This document shows, in pieces, positions 43,337-54,811 of a stretch of 64,000 nt of DNA. The notes beneath the pieces are model-generated. The model saw nothing but the letters and a program-made list of their open reading frames with translations, did not search any database and was not told the DNA's origin. Numbering within the stretch: the stretch's first letter is position 1; each line of letters opens with the position of its first letter. Source of the DNA: Pyrenophora tritici-repentis (Eukaryota > Ascomycota > Dothideomycetes > Pleosporales > Pleosporaceae); the NCBI RefSeq assembly GCF_003171515.1, contig NC_089399.1, positions 3,906,001-3,970,000 of the forward strand, read 5' to 3'. The translations under genes and the position numbers were made by a program.

Positions 43337-44390
43337 TTACTTCACCAGCCCAATCAGATCACCAACTTCTTGGCTGATCTTTGCAAAGGTCAAAGCGCGA
43401 TCACTGTCTGGCTCTGCCACAACAGTCGGCTTCCCACCGTCTGCATTGTCACTTATGCTCCCATGCAGTGGTATCTCTCCTAGCATTCTCAGATCGTACT
43501 TGCCGCACATGGTCCTGATTTTGTCCATGCTTCCGAACACTTCATGCACTTGATTGCAACCAGGGCATTTGAACCCAGCCATGTTGCATACCAGACCCAG
43601 CAATTTGACGTCGACTTTCCGGAACAGCTCAACGCCTTTGACAGCATCTTTGAGTGATAGGTCCTGGGGCGTTGATACAATGATGGCACCATCGAGTATC
43701 AGTTGCTGTGTGATGGTGAGTTGTACATCACCAGTTCCTGGTGGCATGTCTAGAACTAGGACGTCCAAGCCGCCCCATTCGACTTCGTGGAGTAGTTGTT
43801 GCAGAGCTTTCATCACCATCAGGCCACGCCATGCTACTGGTGAAGACTCTGGGATGAGATAACCCATGGACATGGATTTGAGACCATAGTTTGAGAGTGG
43901 TAACAATTGGTTGTCTGATGGACGAGATTAGGGATTGTTAAGGCCAGGGATCGCGATACGGACTGACTGGCTGAGAGTCGAGGTTCACCGGATAAATTCA
44001 ACAAGGTCGGTATCGATGGACCAAAGATATCAGTGTCAAGAATACCGGCTCTGTAACCGCGCCGTGCGAAGCTCAATGCGAGGTTTACTGCGATTGGGCT
44101 CAGTGTCCCGAAGCTGGCCATGGTTTAGTCTCTGCGTGGCATACCAGCAACTGTGCTCTTTCCGACACCACCCTTTGCGGATGAGACGGCAATCACTTTC
44201 TTCACATCTTTGATGTTTCTCTTTTGCGGTAACCCTCGCTGCATTCGAGGCATTTGCGGAGGTGCGCCGGAGCGTGGAAGTCCCTGGGAGGACATCAGTC
44301 AATGGACGGTTTATGTCTCATCACGCAACATACGAGAGGATTCTCATGCTGCAGACAGTGCAATGTTGAGAAATAGCGTGGCTTCAACAT
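43337..44390 (-). CDS. IND1: Ind1/NUBPL-type mitochondrial Fe-S P-loop NTPase
   Basis: Four exons (44390-44334, 44283-44145, 44087-43968, 43914-43337; introns 50, 57 and 53 nt) give 297 aa. Short basic N-terminus ([13 protein letters not shown]), a plausible mitochondrial presequence, then NPLGLPR and [25 protein letters not shown] (deviant Walker A KGGVGKST). Next come [37 protein letters not shown] and the Fe-S-binding CPGC in GFKCPGCNQ. Mrp/NBP35 group; the mitochondrial branch assembles Fe-S clusters into respiratory complex I. The first exon holds only 19 codons. Start 44390 gives the presequence; upstream in-frame sequence lacks family similarity. Confidence 0.92.
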
Positions 44391-44556
44391 AACTACAGCC
44401 GTATTCGTCGCGAAGACGGGAGTTGCGGAGTTGGATGCGGAAGTGCATGCATCGGCGAAATGAAAGGCCGATTTCGAACTTTTTAGTGGGACTCCTGGTG
44501 AACTTTCTCTTCGGCCATCTCTGCAAGCATCAGCACGACATAGCACGCATTTCGCC
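44391..44556. promoter_or_regulatory. Divergent promoter region Ind1-like / Bfr2-like
   Basis: Only 166 bp separate the two start codons, so both genes must share this intergenic DNA or have overlapping leaders. No TATA box is evident. Confidence 0.6.
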
Positions 44557-46088
44557 ATGCCCAAGTCCAAGATAAGAGGTGCGCACTCTATAATTGATCG
44601 CGACAACACTTTCCTAATAACGAAGTAGATTTCGACCCCGAGTCACTCCTTGACCCTGCACCAAGCTCCAGCGAAGATGAGCGCTCCGATGACGATGTCT
44701 CCGAAGTCGAAGAAGACGATGCAGGGCGGGAGCACTACACAGCCGTGGGAAAGAGCAAATTGAGAAAGCCGGTTGAGGTAGCGCTTGGTCCCGAGTACGC
44801 TGGGCGCAAGGTGGACCGAAAAGCGCTTGAAGACAGCGACAGCGACGATCCATTCGACAGAGGCTTCGACGAGGAGGATAGCGAGGCTAGTGATGATGAT
44901 GGAGGTGGCGATATCAATGGGGAAGAAATTAACGGCGAGGACGACAGTGACGAGGAAGGCTTCAGCGGAGACTCTGATGAGGAAATGGGCGACGACGACG
45001 AAGACGAATCAGATGGAAGCGGTGCCGAAGACGCGAGCGACGGTGAAGATGGCGATCAACTCGGAGGCTCAGATGACGAAGATTCTGGCGACGAAGCCAG
45101 GCCGAACGCGTCCACTGTGCGCGACCTGATGGCTGCGAACAAGACTTTCACCTCGACAATTGCTGCCGGCGCACAGTCCGACGTTGCAAAGGGAGAAGCT
45201 GTCAAGACTCAGCGCAAGACGTTTGACACTTTACTGAACTCTCGCATAAGATTACAAAAGGCTCTGATTAGCACAAACTCCATGGCCGCAGAGCAACACA
45301 AGGATGAAACAGTACAAGACGCGCCTGTAGAGGCAGCAGAAGCAGCAGCTTTGACACTCCTGAACAACCTCACCAACCTCCGGCTATCTCTGGAGGAATC
45401 GCGAACAGGCCAAAAGCGGAAGCGCACACTTTTCGACTCCACAACGCCCTCGTCTGAGATCTGGTCTAGCCTCCAAGCAACCGAGAAGACTGCACTACCA
45501 CACCGTAAAGCTGTATTGGAACGCTGGTCCAACAAGACGAAAGCAACAACTGTCACAAACAACAAAGCTCGTCTCAATGCCTCAGCGCAACAGACACTTA
45601 CCGAAGTCCTCGACTCTCAGCTCACCTCCTCGCACCTCATCACCCGCACGCAAACACCGCGCTCCTGCGCGCCCCTCCAGTCCTCCAAAAAAGCCGCGCA
45701 ACCCGACCCTGCCATTTATGACGACGCCGACTTCTACGGCCTCATGCTGAAAGAGCTTCTCGAGCAGCGTTCCGCCGACCTCAACGCCAACGGAACTGCC
45801 GAGTTCGTCGTACAAGCACCATGGCAAGTAGCCCGCGACGCCAAGACGAAGAAAGTCGTCGATACGAAGGCTAGCAAAGGAAGAAGATTACGCTACACGG
45901 TCCAAGAAAAGATTCAGAATTTTATGGCACCGGAAGACCGTGGTCAGTGGGGTGATCGGCAGAGAGATGAGTTGTTTAGTAGTTTGTTCGGTCAAAGATT
46001 GGGTCTTGGGGAGCATGATGAGGTTGAGAGTGAGAAGGAGGATGATATGGATGTGGAGGCGGAGGGTTTGAAGTTCTTCGCGAGCTAG
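44557..46088 (+). CDS. BFR2: Bfr2/AATF ribosome-biogenesis protein
   Basis: Two exons (44557-44578, 44626-46088; 47-nt intron) give 494 aa. The first exon is only MPKSKIR plus one base. Then follow DFDPESLLDPAPSSSEDE, a very long acidic Asp/Glu/Ser region (about residues 25-140), the AATF leucine-zipper-like region (TFDTLLNSRIRLQKAL, HRKAVLERW), and the TRAUB C-terminal domain (DPAIYDDADFYGLMLKELLEQR, KASKGRRLRYTVQEKIQNFMAP, RDELFSSLFGQ). Homologues act in the nucleolus in early 40S pre-ribosome processing. A housekeeping gene, in good agreement with family length. Confidence 0.93.
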
Positions 46089-46355
46089 GCGTCTGTTGGA
46101 GCGATGTGGGGGAAAATTTAAAATGTTGCTATGGGGATACCCTTGCGTTCATACGAGTTGGATGTATGCATGTCTTGAACAGTTTCTACTTATTTAAGAA
46201 CCGCTTGTGATATGTTTGGCACGCTGCTTTTGCTACATTTCCACAAAAAGCGGTTGATTCGTACACAATATGTATGACTTTTCGAGTAGTATTGAAATCG
46301 AAAATGAAACATCAACATCTTCCAGCTATCCAACCACACACTACCATCCAAAACT
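46089..46355. other. Convergent 3' intergenic region
   Basis: 267 bp between the convergent 3' ends of the Bfr2-like and P450 genes. No other feature. Confidence 0.6.
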
Positions 46356-48366
46356 TTACATCGGCGGCCTAACCTCCCCCTCCTTATAATCCTCCGCAAC
46401 CTTCCTCGCCCCCTTTGTCCTCTCCGGCCAACTCGTCCGCCTCCTCGCCCTAACATAAAAGTTCATCGGCCTAATAAGCTGAAACTCAGGATCATAACTA
46501 ACCGCCTCCTCGCCCTCCTTACAAAACTCATACCTATACACCAAAAGCGGCAACAACACCTTGACCTCGCCCAACGCAAAATTAAACCCAATACAACTCC
46601 TCGGGCCCGTGGCAAACGGCATATACGCATTCTTCGGCCGCCCGCTGACCTCCTCTGTGCCCCAGCGGTCCGGGTCGAAGCGGTCGGGGTTACTCCAGAT
46701 ACGCGGGTTGTTGTGGATGGCGTGGAGCGCGCAGATGACGACGGAGCCGGCGGGCAGTTTGTAGCCCGACGGCAGGATGCAGTCGACTTTTGCGGTGCGA
46801 CCGGGTTGGAAAGAGGGGTTGTGCAAGCGTTGGGTTTCTTTGACTAATTTGTCGAGGAAGGGGAGGGAGTCTGAGAGTTCGGGTGTCCATTTTGTGGCAT
46901 CGGATATGCCGGCGTCGACGAGTTCTTGGAGGAGGCGGTCTTGATTTCCGGGGTAGACGCAGAGGCTGGGAGGGGGTTAGTATGATGGGGGGTTGTGCGT
47001 GCGGGGGAGGGGAGGGGAGGAGACTTACGCGTAGAGGAGCCAGGAGAGGAGGGAGGAGGTTGTTGTGAAACCGGCGGCACAGATGGGGAACATGTTTGGG
47101 ATCTGGATTGTGTTAGTGTCCGGGTTGTATTGGACGATTGTTTTAACGGGTACTTACGACAAGTTCGCGAGGTAGCTTGTTACCCTTGTCGTCGGTGGCT
47201 CGTTTGAGATAGTCGACTATACAGCTGGCTCCCAGAGCAGCAGTCTGCAATGGGAGATCATCCTCGCTCTCTCCTTTTGGTGCTTGATCGATGGCTGTAG
47301 ATGAGAACATATGATTAGCAATCATTCTCAACCGAGATACCGAAACTAAGTACTCACCATTGCTAATAACAGTCGACAGCCTGTGCTGAACCTTGTTCAG
47401 GTCATACGCGGTTGTAAAAGGAATGGCACCAAGCTTTCCGTACCAAGCACCACGTGACATGACCTTCTTGTTCAACGAAAGCGACTGAGATATCAACACC
47501 ACCAACTCGTTCAGCGGCGAGTCTGGGTGGTCAAAGTGATGGGCATGGTAACCAAGCGCAAACTTGAAGACGGTCTGGGATGCGAGCTTGAGCATGTACT
47601 GATAAACATTCCAGGCCTCGGCCTGCTCGTCGAGCTGGTCGAAAACCTTGAAGGAATCTTTGACCGACGCTTCCATGAGAGGGGTATAATGTCTAACCGC
47701 CTTTGGTGCCATAGAAGGCGGGATGAACTTATGGGCTAGTCTCCATGCCTCTGTATCAGTGTCGCAGATGAAGAGGGCTCTGTTGTCCTTGATACTGGCC
47801 AAAGGGTGGTCTGGCGTGATATGCTTGCTGAAAAAGGCAGATTCTTGTAACGCCACTGTTGCAATGGCCGGGTCGTTTGTGAGGTAGTTTTGCCTGCCCA
47901 TTGTCTCATATTTGATGAGAGATCCATATTTTTGAAACAAGCGAGCATGGTTACCCTATGCAGTGTCAGTTATGTTTTGCGTCGTTTTGGGAAGGTACTG
48001 ACCAGATGGTCGGGGAAAACCTCGTAGTAACTTCCTACAAAAGGAAGTCCCTCCGGGCCAGCGGCATCCTTGATACTTTGTCCGTCAACTGCTATGCCAA
48101 TGTCTTGGTCACAGTCTAGAACCGCATCCAAGTCCCGTAGGTCCTGTCCTGTAGAATCTTGAAGACCAATACCTAGTAGAGTATCAAATGGCCTGTGTCA
48201 CAGAAACTGGCTTCTCAACATTCTGCTTACCGGTCGATTGAATTATGTTGTACTGTTCAGCTACAGCAACTTGCAGTGCCTCGAAGTCATGGTATCGATC
48301 GATATGGATGTCTTGACGATAAATAGTCTTATCTTGCCCGACCAGGTAGAAGCCTTTGATCGTCAT
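46356..48366 (-). CDS. Cytochrome P450 with unusual N-terminal domain
   Basis: Six exons (48366-48231, 48172-48003, 47955-47358, 47294-47158, 47102-47029, 46965-46356) give 574 aa. P450 motifs: I-helix ICAAGFTTTSSLL, ExxR in VKETQRLHNP, FDPDRW, and the heme loop MPFATGPRSCIGFNFA with the Cys ligand. Instead of a membrane anchor, the first about 90 residues (MTIKGFYLVGQDKTIYRQ...GIGLQDSTGQDLRDLD...IAVDGQ) are hydrophilic. Their beta-alpha pattern suggests a small beta-grasp-like domain; the P450 part begins about GPEGLPFVGSYYEVF. Substrate unknown. Divergent to the b5/b5-reductase gene, a possible electron donor. All junctions preserve frame; exon 5 is only 74 nt. Confidence 0.88.
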
Positions 48367-48979
48367 GGTGCAAAAAAGCAAAGTTTGTGAAGTTTGAGAC
48401 TTGAATGAACAGTTGAATGGACTGCAGAAAGGCTTAAAAGAAGCAGAGCAGTTTACGTATATGTCCGGTGAGCCCTTTCTCGCGGCTCCGTCCCATCAGC
48501 CCTGCATTCTGAATCGCAAACATGACGCATCTCCACTCAACGAATCGTACCACCAAACCCGGCGCCCCGGCACAGGAAGACTACGCAATGTTGAATGTCA
48601 TGCGAGCAGCCCGGCCGAGCCTTCACCAAGTTTTCATGATGCTACCAGCCTACCGTTTTGCAGTCCGCACAAGGCGACCTCGGGACGCTAGTTAAATCGG
48701 TCATCCGTAGACATCCGTATATGCTAGCGTATATGAGCCTCGGCAAGTGGGGACAATGCCAGCCACTATCGTCGGAGATATAGCTAGTGTATGTTATAGC
48801 GCGTAGCGCCGTCGTCTGTCATTTCCGAATGACAGGATCCTGAACTTCCCGAATGTCCGAAGTCTACAGTAGTCAGGTCGTACGTTACGTACTGAGTCAA
48901 ATTGGATACTACACGTTTGTTGCATCAAGTCATGGCGAAGGTGGTCTGGGCCGGAACAATATTAGTCTCAGTGTCGCGA
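48367..48979. other. Divergent intergenic region P450 / b5-reductase
   Basis: About 0.6 kb between the P450 start and the MITE in front of the b5-reductase gene. No gene; it probably holds the P450 promoter. Confidence 0.5.
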
Positions 48980-49098
48980 CCACCTAGGCGACATAATATA
49001 CTGGACAGTGTGGGTAAGCACCCAATAGACGTGTCTGACGACTAAGTACAGTGGCTTTTTTACACTAGTATGTTCAGTATTTCATGACACCCGGGTGC
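48980..49098. mobile_element. 119-bp MITE-like repeat, copy 3, in promoter of b5-reductase
   Basis: Same family as 4396-4514: left CCACCTAGGCGACATAATAT, TACTGGACAGTGTGGG, and right CTAGTATGTTCAGTATTTCA then GACACCCGGGTG. It ends 53 bp before the ATG at 49152 and so lies within the likely core promoter or leader of that gene. Confidence 0.7.
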
Positions 49099-49151
49099 GA
49101 CTACTTCCTTTGCAACTGAACTCCCACAACTCGACATCTTCAACTCATATC

Positions 49152-50563
49152 ATGGCCGACGGTGTATACACCCTTCAGGAGGTTGCAAAGCATACCAGCA
49201 AGACCGATCTCTGGGTCGCGTTGTGGAATCATGTCTATAACGTAACAGACTACCAGGAAGACCATCCAGGTGGCAAGGAGTTTCTACTCGAAAACGCCGG
49301 TACCGACGCGACAACGGCATACGAGGATATTAGCCATTCGACAGATGCGAGGGAAGTTCTCGAGAACTTTCTCATCGGGCGCATCGCAGACGAGGACTGG
49401 ACCGACCATGAAGCAGCAAGAATACCAGAAATCAAGCCGAGCAGGGTTCATGTGGTCAACAACCTCCCACTACCGAAGCCGCATCGGATTCAGTTGTCTG
49501 CCATAGGTTTTGGCCTGCCATCTTTAGTGGTATCAATAGTTCTTGGTCGAAAACTCTCCCAGCTTCTGAATCGCTTTCAGGGTGGTGGCTTCTGGAAGGG
49601 ATTCGCCGTCTCTTCCCTTGCCAGTATGTTGTTGGCTGGCTATGCTAGTCTTTGGGCGACAAAGAGTTTCGATGTTGCGCACAAAGACTTCCGGTCCTAT
49701 CCGGCACACTTCAAAGCGAAATCTACATCGAAACCGTCAAAAAAGAAGGATATCAATGTTGGCGTACTGAACGCCAGCGTCTACCAGCCTTTCCCACTCA
49801 TTGAGAAGTACAATGTTTCCCACGACACCATCCGCTTCGTCTTTGGACTACCCAGCGAAAATTCCGTCCTTGGTCTCCCAACTGGTCAACACATTGCCAT
49901 CAGACACGAAGTTAATGGAAAGCAACTCACCCGTTCATACACGCCAACATCCAGCAACAAGGACCGAGGCCGCTTAGAGTTGACCGTCAAGATCTACCCG
50001 ACCGGAAAGCTAACGCCCTGGCTGAGCAAGTTGAACATCGGTGACAAGGTGGAAATCCGAGGACCAAGGGGCGAGATGAAGTACCACAGGAATCTAGTCA
50101 AAGAGATGGGTATGATCGCAGGCGGTACCGGTATCACACCCATGTTCCAGCTTATCCGACGTATATGCGAAGACCCGAGAGATGAAACCAAGATCATGTT
50201 GTTATACGCCAACAAGACTGAGGGCGACATTTTGTTGAAAGAGGAGCTTAACGCTTTTGCCGCAAAGCATGATCAGTTCAAGGTGCACTATGTTCTTAGC
50301 AATCCATCCAAGAAGTGGAAGGGCGAGACTGGTCGCATTAGCAAGCAGATGATTGAGGACTATCTTCCGGCACCAGCCGGTATGGACAGCATGGTTCTTG
50401 TTTGTGGACCAGATCTAATGATGGATTCGATGGTAGCAGCTCTCCAGGATCGCGGCTTCAAGCCACCAGGTATGTTGCGCTTCTACGACATGATGAGACT
50501 GCGTGCTAACGGAAGATAGGCAAAACCTCGAAGCCTCAGGATCAGATCTTCATTTTCCAATGA
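49152..50563 (+). CDS. Cytochrome b5 / NADH-cytochrome b5 reductase fusion
   Basis: Two exons (49152-50469, 50520-50563; 50-nt intron) give 453 aa. Cytochrome b5 domain at residues 1-80, with heme ligands His38 (EDHPGGKEF) and His62 (DISHSTDA). Two hydrophobic segments lie at about 110-175 (GFGLPSLVVSIVLG; FAVSSLASMLLAGYASLW). The FAD domain has LTRSYTPTS, and the NADH domain GGTGITPMFQLI and VLVCGPDLMM. The last exon supplies the family C-terminus (DQIFIF); reading through the intron would give a false tail. It should pass electrons from NADH via its own heme to acceptors such as desaturases, sterol enzymes or P450s, at the ER or mitochondrial membrane. Confidence 0.93.
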
Positions 50564-50783
50564 TTTTCGTGTTTTGCAGCGTCTATTCTTTCTGTTCGAA
50601 GCATGTTGAGTGGTTTAGCCGGAAATGGTAGATGGTTTATTTCCAAAAAGCTCTTTTATGAACATCTAATTGTACTTCATTTTATGCCATGAATGCATCG
50701 TGCCTATATCATGACGGTGACGTTAGGATGTGAACGGTACTACTCGAAGTAGTACTGAGGCCGTGGATGCGGGCTGACCATTA
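50564..50783. other. 3' flank of b5-reductase
   Basis: Short intergenic stretch up to the TA target site of the pogo element. Nothing else seen. Confidence 0.5.
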
Positions 50784-52879
50784 CCATGTCCGTGCGCGTT
50801 TTGGCCATGTTCGAGTTTTGGCCACCCCAACAACATGAAGATACCAGAAAAATGAGGCTGTATCACCAGCAACAATAGCTATTAATGCGAGATCTTGTGG
50901 AGTTGTAGTAATTATATCATTGCGATTAACTTGTGCTACTTGTATTTACTTGGTAGCTTAGTTTTGCGGCCAAGGCGGGTGGTACGCGCTGGGGCGGCTG
51001 ATGCAGCCTCCTCAGCTTGAACATGAGATGGAACAACAACGGCACGTTTCTGACGCTTTCTAGGTAGCTTAGAGGCTTGTGAGGCCTTGCGTTTACCCTT
51101 TTGGGACAGTTGTATAGCTTTTTCAGCGTCGCGAGTTGCTTTCTGGCGCTCCTTTTCAGCCTCCTTAGCGGCTCTCTCCTTCTCCCTCACTTCCTTGAGC
51201 CTCTCTCTCTCAACACGCTTCTCCTGAGCTTGATGAAGCTTGTACAACCGAGCTTGCTCCTTCATCTGAGATCTCTCAGCTTTCTGAAGTTGTTCCTGTT
51301 GTTTTTGTTGTTGTCGAACTGCTTTATCGTCCTGAGCCCGATGGACCTTATGAGGAGACCAAAGAAGAGCACCACCATAATACTTATGGTTGTTGTTGAC
51401 GTTTAGAGTATAGCTCTTCTTCCTGTGTCTCTTTTTCACCAAAAGAGCCTCCTTGAGGTCCCTGTTTTCACTGCTTAGGATACTAAGTTGAGCTGAGATA
51501 TGGTGGAGACTTCGGTAAATCTTCTTTGTATCCTTTGCGTCCTTATCTCGCACTTGATGAGATATAAGAGTCTTGATTTTAAGCCAGTCTTCTGCACTAA
51601 GCACAGAAGTTGAGCTTTCATCTGAGCTTGATGCCTCTTTGCGGAATCTTCGGAGTATAACCTCAGCGTTAGGTGGGTGTATCCCAGTTGCTTCAAACGA
51701 CTTCATGATAGTTTGAGGCTTAAAAGCAGCAGCCCAGGCACTCCAAAAGAGGGGAAAGAAGTCTCCTTTCGTTACTGGGATAAGCCCCTGGCTTCTATAA
51801 AGGTGGGATGAAAGCTCAGTTGAGTAGGTAGTTGAGAGAGGCTTGAACATCCCAACATCAAGCGGCTGAAGCGTATGGGTTGCATGAGGAGGAAACACGA
51901 GTAACAGGATCTTGTGGTCATTGCAGTAGTTGATAAAATCCATAGTTACGTGGGATCCATGGCCGTCAAGGAGTAGTAATCGGTATCCTGAGCGAGCTTT
52001 CCATCTAGTCTCTCTCTCAAAAACCTCCTTAAGCCAGGCGAGTCCTATATCGTTGTTTGTCCAGCCAGAAGGGGATGAGCTGATGAAGACTTGGTGCTTT
52101 TCTTTGTTGATTGCGTCCGTCCAGCTCGATTGTAGGGCTCCAGCAGCTGACTGGAAGATGAGCGCTGGCGATAGAGCTGTACCATCCGAACAGATACAGG
52201 CTAGCACCGTCACCTACTCTCTAGAACCATCCTGAACAGCAGCTGTAACCCCTTTTCGATCGTATATCCTCTTGTCGAAGACCCTTTTCGATCTCCCAGT
52301 TACCCCAATCATGAAGCCCTTTTCATCTATATTAAAGATGTAAGAGGGCTCTACATTGTACTCCTTCATCTTACTGTGTAACAGCTCGAAGTATAAGCTT
52401 TACTTAGCTCCTGAATCAGCCTTGTGGCGATTGCGGTCTATCCCGGTCTGCCAGCGTGAGATGAGATGGGTTGGGTTTCTGTTGATGAAGCGAGTAACCC
52501 AGCTTTCTGAAACCTCCCTACCAGCCAAAGACGACGCAAGGGAGCGTATTATTGCTCGTTTAGGGGGCGTACGTCGCTCAGTAAGCGTCGTAATATGCTT
52601 TAACAGCTCGGTTTCTTGGTGTGGGTGAAGGATTCTATGGGCGAGCGTATGCGGCTGGTTTTGGCCCTGGTGTCTTCGAGCTAGCGTACGGCGACCTACA
52701 CCATGTCTTTTTGCGACTTCTGAGTACGAGAATGGTGCGCCTAATGCGCGCGATTCGATTTCTTCAATCGCTTTTTGAATCGGATCCATGGTGGTGGAGT
52801 TATGACGTGTTCTGTATAGGTGGTTGTTGTGTTGGGGTGGCCAAAACGCGAACGTGGCCAAAACGCGCACGGACATGGT
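50784..52879 (-). mobile_element. Pogo-type DNA transposon, inactivated
   Basis: 2096 bp between TA duplications (50782-50783 and 52880-52881). Terminal inverted repeats of about 48 bp start CCATGTCCGTGCGCGTTTTG at both ends, with two differences further in. Each carries the submotif GTTTTGGCCA twice. The transposase gene inside has two premature stops. Confidence 0.9.
50936..52789 (-). pseudogene. Pogo transposase (DD35D) with two stop codons
   Basis: The conceptual protein starts at ATG 52789 (MDPIQKAIEEIESRA). CENP-B-type HTH (FSYSEVAKRHGVGRRTLARR; SESWVTRF), then a TAA at 52400-52402 and, in the same frame, YIFNIDEKGFMIG (first Asp). A TAG follows at 52214-52216 in SRE-stop-VTV where related proteins have Trp. 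Then come LLLDGHGSH (second Asp) and HTLQPLDVGMF (third Asp, spacing 35). A long Lys/Gln/Glu/Arg-rich coiled coil ends the protein instead of a zinc knuckle. TAG for TGG and TAA for CAA are both RIP-type changes. The frame is otherwise intact. Confidence 0.9.
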
Positions 52880-53129
52880 AACGGACTAAGTTAGCGCATT
52901 GGCAACACTCCCGGATTTTCAATAACAGCTCACCCACCCGTCTCTATCACACTGCATCCAAAGCAACGCAGTCACAATGTCTCTATGCGCAAGGCAACTA
53001 CCGAGGACATTCAGGAAGATCTTAGCCAACCCACCAGTTCGCCATTTCTCTTCGCAATGTACACGAGTGCCAAAGTGTATAACAACATTGAACTCTCGAT
53101 TGTGATGTAACAACACATCTTTCCAGCCT
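52880..53129. other. Intergenic
   Basis: Short stretch between the pogo element and the damaged dehydrogenase-like gene. Nothing recognised. Confidence 0.45.
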
Positions 53130-54018
53130 GTGAGCATTTTTGCATCTCGGATATCCACGGTTTCAAAAATTCAGACAAGGTTTGCATCCAATGAAGCTGA
53201 ATCACAATGGACGCCTCCAGATACTTCGTCAAGATCCGTCGCTATCATAGGAGGTGAAGAACGCGGTTGTCGAGTAGCTTGCTTGTGGTTAGCTGCAGGG
53301 TACAAAGTCATTCTCCGCAACGCTACCAAAGAGCGGAGAGAGACCTCGACGCGTTACATTGAAGAGAACATTAGTGAGTATGCGAAGATCAGCGGCAAAC
53401 AAGGAGATGTCAAACACTTTACTACTCTATCGTATCGAAGAGGCGGTCAAAGATGCATGGCTGGTAGTTGACGCACGACCTGATATGGAGGAACTCAATA
53501 TGCACACCATGGTACTAGCGTATCGGCACGCGCCCAAAGACTGTATCATGACTTTGGATATTTCTCCATCCAAGTCGCGCTCTAAGACGAATGAATTGGA
53601 TAAGGGTTGTCGACACCGTGTGTGCAAAGTGCGTTACAAGAAGCTACCCAGCAGCAAAATAGTAGAGCTCATGACGACCGGAGATACGCGCAAAGATGTC
53701 CTAACCTTCCTGCAAACCAGGCTTCAGGACGCGAGCATGGAACCAGCCATTGTGGACGAATGCTCGCCTGCTCGCATATCTGACGATACTGAAGACTCTC
53801 CCTGGGAAATTCCATTGCCATCGCACGTTCACCGTGGCAATCCCGTATATGTATACGAGAAAAATTCATCTAAAGGATTTGATTTGATAGGACACTTTGT
53901 ATCTCCTGGCAGAGCTGCACAATTTATAGGTTTAGGCAAAAACGCTATGCGCTTATATTTGCACTCGGGGCAGGCCTACAACGATAGATACAGAGTTTCG
54001 CACAAGTTAAGGACTTAA
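53130..54018 (+). pseudogene. Diverged 3-hydroxyacyl-CoA-dehydrogenase-like gene with frameshift and NUMOD1-like tail
   Basis: From 53130 the first frame resembles the N-terminus of fungal 3-hydroxyacyl-CoA dehydrogenases (QWTPPDTSSRSVAIIGG, WLAAGYKVILR, YIEENISEYAKISGK). The glycine-rich NAD loop is altered (IIGGEERGCR where GxGxxG is expected). Near 53430 the similarity moves to another frame (IEEAVKDAWLVVDARPD, KDCIMT, KIVELMTTGDTRKDVLTFL), which then continues to 54018. The tail (NPVYVYEKNSSKGFDLIGHF, then AAQFIGLGKNAMRLYL and NDRYRVSH) no longer looks like the dehydrogenase but like a NUMOD1-type DNA-binding repeat of homing endonucleases. The usual catalytic C-terminal domain is missing. 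Probably a decaying or rearranged gene. Confidence 0.55.
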
Positions 54019-54591
54019 GTTGTAAGAACCATGTCTTCAAGTCAACTGGATTCGGAACGATTCAACGGCCTTTGTATTGAGAGGAGAAACACCAGTAGCA
54101 TCTTATGCAAACATGCAAATGCTGCTGCTTCGACTCATTGTGGCGCTCAGACATCGAGTTACTATTTGGCGAACTATCCTAACCGATTGATCTGGAATAT
54201 GGGCCAGAGAGTCAGCCGATGTCCCGGACGGACCGCGCCGAGCACCATTGATAAGCATACGAGAGCAGCAGCGGCGTGAGTTTGGGAGCTGAGCAGATAG
54301 AGGAGGAGATGGGAATTGTGGAATTAGCAGAACATTTTCACAAGGCAATTGGATTAAGAAGAGATGCCGTGAATCGATCAATTCACCTTATGGATCTGGG
54401 GCAGTGCATAGCTACGACATGGATGATACGGAAGAAGATTCCTGAGACGGATCCCGCAATCTCTGGTATTGCACTCGCACAACTTTAGCAGCCTAGTATA
54501 ATATAGATTCCAGTATATTCGCGATACATGGACAATTGAGGTTGCAAGACGAGTGTGATGCTACATCGTCGGCGTTTGACGGCGATAACAG
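54019..54591. other. No supported gene
   Basis: Short frames (54031-54279, 54276-54488) follow the damaged gene. They may be its decayed continuation, but show no recognisable motif. Confidence 0.35.
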
Positions 54592-54792
54592 ATGCCGACA
54601 ACTCCCGGCAAGCCAAAAACATCATTACCGCGGAAATATCGGCCTAAGCTTACAAAACCTCCAGAAGCCCTCCAGGCAGCAAAGCACGATAGCAACAACG
54701 ACGAAGACGAAGACACCGACAACCACGAAAAAGGACCAATCGCGTTCCAATTGACCTCGCAAAACTTCTCAACCCCCGCTCCCATCCTATAA
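54592..54792 (+). other. 66-codon upstream ORF or small gene
   Basis: An ATG-started frame encodes a hydrophilic peptide (MPTTPGKPKTSLPRKYRPKL..., Asp/Glu-rich middle) and stops 19 bp before the ATG of the membrane protein gene. It may be an upstream ORF in that gene's leader or chance. Confidence 0.25.
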
Positions 54793-54811
54793 AAACACCA
54801 ACACCACCACG

